Below, in pieces: positions 12,768 through 15,451 of a stretch of 15,451 nucleotides of DNA (positions are counted from its first letter, which is position 1; each line of letters begins with the position of its first letter). The stretch covers positions 1 to 15,451 of the forward strand of contig JAJYHI010000151.1 of the NCBI GenBank assembly GCA_021784835.1, read 5' to 3'. The DNA comes from a bacterium. Its GTDB lineage: Bacteria; SZUA-79; Acidulodesulfobacterales; Acidulodesulfobacteraceae. The position numbers and the translations under genes are program-made. A model generated the notes under the pieces. The model was not told where the DNA came from. It worked only from the letters and a program-made list of their open reading frames with translations, and did not search any database.

Positions 12768-15275
12768 ATGTCCGGCAACGGTAAAGAAAACGAAAAAATT
12801 ATTACTGTTAACGGCATTATAAAAAAAGCCGTATTTCAGAATCCGGAAAACGGTTTTACAATCCTTAACGTATATTCCAATGGAAAATTTATTACCGCTT
12901 CCGGTACATTTTTCGATAAACCGGTTTCGGATTCAAAAGTTAAACTTAAAGGCCGGTTTATCCACCATAAAAAATACGGCTACCAGTTTAATTTCACTCA
13001 ATACGAAGTATCTCTCGCAAATACAAAAACCGCAATAATAGATTACCTCTCCTCAAGTATTTTTAAAGGCATAGGAAAAGTTATTGCGGGACAGATTTAC
13101 GAAAAATTTAAAGAAAAAACATTGGATATAATCGATAACGAACCGGAAAAACTAAAAGAAATCGGCGGTATCGGCAGAGTAAAACTATCCACTATACTCG
13201 AAGGCCTTAAAGAAAGCTATGGATTTAGAAAAGCAATAATGTTTTTTAAGCCTTATCAATTCAGCGATTATCAGATTAAATCGGTTTATAATCAATTTAA
13301 GGACAAATCTATTGCCGTCGCGCAGGAAAATCCATATCTTTTTACGGAAATTAAAGGAATAGGGTTCAAAAAAGCCGATATTATGGCTGAAAAATTGGGA
13401 ATTAAAAAAGACGACCCCAACAGAATTAAAGAAGCTTTAAAATATATTATAGGACAGTTCTGCGAGAATTCTGGAAACTGCTATGTCCGTTATAAAGCTA
13501 TTAAGAACGGAATTAAAGAAATAATAGAAGATACAAGCCTGATAAGCACGCGCGATTTAAATAAATATATTGGCGCTTTAATAAAAGAAAATAAATTAAT
13601 CGCCGATTCCGATGAAGTTTCGGATATAAAATCTATTCCGGCTAAGCCGGATAAAAATAATATAGATTTAACTATCGTTGAAGGCGCTGAAGGCGAAAAC
13701 CGGTTAAGCCGCCTTAAAATATATCTTCCGGTTTATTATTACAGCGAAATAGGAGTATCGAAAGAATTAAAAAGGATTGCCGGATATGCCGCAACCGAAG
13801 CCGTGGCAGATTCAAAAGAGAATATATCGGGTAAATGTCCGACATCTCTTACGGAAGAACAAAAACTTGCGGTTTTTAACGCTTTGAATTATAAGATTTC
13901 TATTATTTCCGGCGGTCCCGGAACCGGAAAATCGACCGTTATCAAAACCATAGTAGGCCTGCACGGCAATAAAAAAATTGCCCTGACTTCTTTATCGGGA
14001 AAAGCAGCTCAAAGACTTTCGGATATTATAAATAATGGAAACTCAGGCGAAAACGTCACCGGCGGTAATAGCGGAATAGATATTTCAACTATACACAGGC
14101 TTTTAAAGGCGCAGTTCGACAGGCAGACAAACGAATCGTTTTTTACTTATAACGAAAACAATAAACTTCCCCATGATTTAATCGTCATCGACGAAATGAG
14201 CATGGTAGATATAATTATTTTTTATAAATTGCTGAAAGCCGTAAAAGACGGCGCCGTTCTGGTTTTAGTAGGCGATGTTAATCAGATACCGTCCGTAAGT
14301 CCAGGCGACGTCCTGAGAGACCTTATATATTTCGGTTCATCGGGACACGACGAAACAAAAGCTTTTTTCCCGACGGTTTTTTTAACCAAAGTATTCAGGC
14401 AAAATGAAGGCGGGCTGATTAATTTAAATGCCCATAACCTTTTAAATAATAAAAAATTTATTACGGGAAAAAAAGAAACCGGCAGAAATGAGTTTACGAT
14501 AAAATACAGAAAGGAATACGACGCGGCTGAATCCGGCAGGGAAGAGCTTCTAAAAGATTTTACCGCGTTTATCAAAAAGGTTGCGGATAACAGGAGAATT
14601 AAGACTGATAAAATAAATAAGGAAATAATAAACACTTTCGTTTTTGACGATATTCAAATTCTGACTCCTATGCGGAAAGGAGATTTAGGCTATAACAACC
14701 TTAATAAAATACTGCAAAATATATTTAACCCCGTTCCCGATTATACGGAAGCCGCAACCGGCATTAAGACAATCTGCGGGGAAGAGAATACCGCGGAAAA
14801 TTTAAATAGTACGACATTTATCTGCAACGGCGTTCAATTTAGGCTGCATGACAGAATTATACAAAAGAAAAATAATTATGACCTCGACGTTTTTAACGGC
14901 GATACGGGCTACATCTCGAATATAGACCATAATGAGAAAACTATGTCGGTCGATTTCTCCGTAAATAATAATCTTGACGGTAAAAATAAAACGGTAATTT
15001 ACGATTTTATAGACGTTTACGAAAATATAATGCACGCTTATGCCCTTTCGATTCATAAAGCTCAGGGAAGCGAATTTAATAATGTCGTCGTTTTATTCCA
15101 CCAGTCGCATTATATGATGTTGAAGAAAAACTTATTATACACCGCAATAACCAGAGGAAAGAAAAATGTGGTGATTTTCGGAACTTTCAAGGCTTTCGGC
15201 ATAGCGATGAATTCAAAAGAAGAAAAAAGAAATTCCGGATTAAGAAACCGCCTTTCGGAAGCATTTAGGATATGA
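12768..15275 (+). CDS. recD2: RecD2-type superfamily 1B DNA helicase
   Basis: An 835-residue ATP-dependent 5'-3' DNA helicase, longer than E. coli RecD and able to act without RecBC; RecD2 proteins are linked to DNA repair and genome stability. The N-terminal about 85 residues form an OB-like module (VNGIIKKAVFQNPENGFTIL), followed by helix-hairpin-helix regions around 96-145 (FKGIGKVIAGQIY, IGGIGRVKL) and 190-220 (IKGIGFKKADIMAEKLGI). The motor carries Walker A GGPGTGKST (382-390), motif II VIDEMSMVD (473-481) and motif III VGDVNQIPSVSPGD (501-514). Motif IV VFRQ (542-545), the UvrD_C_2-type segment SIHKAQGSEF (761-770) and motif VI YTAITRGKKN (791-800) follow. All catalytic residues are present. 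The ATG lies 23 bases after the arsB stop with no clear Shine-Dalgarno, suggesting translation linked to arsB. No terminator is obvious after the stop. Confidence 0.95.
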   Translation: MSGNGKENEKIITVNGIIKKAVFQNPENGFTILNVYSNGKFITASGTFFDKPVSDSKVKLKGRFIHHKKYGYQFNFTQYEVSLANTKTAIIDYLSSSIFKGIGKVIAGQIYEKFKEKTLDIIDNEPEKLKEIGGIGRVKLSTILEGLKESYGFRKAIMFFKPYQFSDYQIKSVYNQFKDKSIAVAQENPYLFTEIKGIGFKKADIMAEKLGIKKDDPNRIKEALKYIIGQFCENSGNCYVRYKAIKNGIKEIIEDTSLISTRDLNKYIGALIKENKLIADSDEVSDIKSIPAKPDKNNIDLTIVEGAEGENRLSRLKIYLPVYYYSEIGVSKELKRIAGYAATEAVADSKENISGKCPTSLTEEQKLAVFNALNYKISIISGGPGTGKSTVIKTIVGLHGNKKIALTSLSGKAAQRLSDIINNGNSGENVTGGNSGIDISTIHRLLKAQFDRQTNESFFTYNENNKLPHDLIVIDEMSMVDIIIFYKLLKAVKDGAVLVLVGDVNQIPSVSPGDVLRDLIYFGSSGHDETKAFFPTVFLTKVFRQNEGGLINLNAHNLLNNKKFITGKKETGRNEFTIKYRKEYDAAESGREELLKDFTAFIKKVADNRRIKTDKINKEIINTFVFDDIQILTPMRKGDLGYNNLNKILQNIFNPVPDYTEAATGIKTICGEENTAENLNSTTFICNGVQFRLHDRIIQKKNNYDLDVFNGDTGYISNIDHNEKTMSVDFSVNNNLDGKNKTVIYDFIDVYENIMHAYALSIHKAQGSEFNNVVVLFHQSHYMMLKKNLLYTAITRGKKNVVIFGTFKAFGIAMNSKEEKRNSGLRNRLSEAFRI

Positions 15276-15305
15276 GATTTGAGATTTGGAAATTGCGTTT
15301 TTAAC

Positions 15306-15400
15306 TGGCGGAGAGAGAGGGATTCGAACCCTCGGTACATCTATTAGGACATACATTCGCTTAGCAGGCGAACGCCTTCGACCTACTCGGCCATCTCTCC
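15306..15400 (-). tRNA. tRNA-Ser (anticodon GCT)
   Basis: On the minus strand the acceptor GGAGAGA pairs with TCTCTCC, the D-arm begins TGGCCGAG, and the anticodon stem TTCGC/GCGAA has loop CTGCTAA, giving GCT. A long class II variable arm (TGTATGTCC...GATGTACC) marks tRNA-Ser. The T-arm is GAGGG TTCGAAT CCCTC, with discriminator G and an encoded CCA. It converges on recD2, whose stop lies 30 bases from the CCA end. Confidence 0.96.
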
Positions 15401-15434
15401 GAAGAGAATTAATTAAATTAATAAATAATATAAC

Positions 15435-15440
15435 ATTATA
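15435..15440 (-). promoter_or_regulatory. Possible -10 element of tRNA-Ser
   Basis: On the minus strand a perfect TATAAT lies 34 bases upstream of the tRNA 5' end. Its -35 would fall beyond the window edge, so it cannot be judged. Confidence 0.3.
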
Positions 15441-15451
15441 GAGATTTTTAT

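Noticed and set aside
15110..15340. 76-residue minus-strand open frame beginning MYRGFESLSL
   Set aside because: It starts inside tRNA-Ser and runs antisense through the end of recD2; MYRGFESLSL is again a tRNA shadow.

Overview
This AT-rich bacterial window reads as a chromosomal segment with housekeeping, redox and stress genes, not a phage or plasmid. No transposase, integrase or CRISPR array is visible. A sulfide:quinone oxidoreductase (SQR), an Fe-type superoxide dismutase, an ArsB-type arsenite pump and a globin-coupled membrane protein suggest a microaerophile or facultative anaerobe from a sulfidic, metal(loid)-rich setting. The AT-rich base composition and the gene mix would fit a deltaproteobacterium-like lineage such as the Sva0485/Acidulodesulfobacterales group. 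That placement is inference, since the window holds no rRNA gene.

Left part (1-7050): the 3' end of dnaB (+) meets, stop to stop with a 4-bp overlap, a leftward run of genes. These are a ROK-family sugar kinase, a Cache-HAMP-GAF-GGDEF diguanylate cyclase, a DUF815 AAA+ ATPase, thiC and thiE. A consensus sigma70-type promoter (TTGACA-N18-TATAAT) lies just upstream of thiE. The thi genes and the ATPase probably form one transcript. There is no room for a TPP riboswitch in the leader.

Middle (7090-8500): a 49-residue single-span membrane protein with a strong Shine-Dalgarno site is followed by tRNA-Lys(TTT) with a probable terminator, then sodB with an extended -10 promoter. A 14-bp perfect hairpin separates sodB from the convergent SQR unit.

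SQR/globin region (8242-11074): leftward, sqr is followed by a small 64-residue protein. Rightward, and divergent from sqr, is a gene fusing a protoglobin-type haem domain to a four-helix PsiE-like membrane domain. The spacer between them carries a good promoter in each direction and a 30-bp near-perfect palindrome that overlaps the globin gene's -35. The globin gene's predicted transcription start falls on its ATG, so its mRNA may be leaderless. This divergent sulfide-oxidation/haem-sensor pair is the most interesting part of the window.

Right part (11100-15451): two tandem tRNA-Pro genes (TGG, GGG) share a strong promoter and run without an evident terminator into arsB and a recD2-type helicase. 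A tRNA-Ser(GCT) on the minus strand closes the window.
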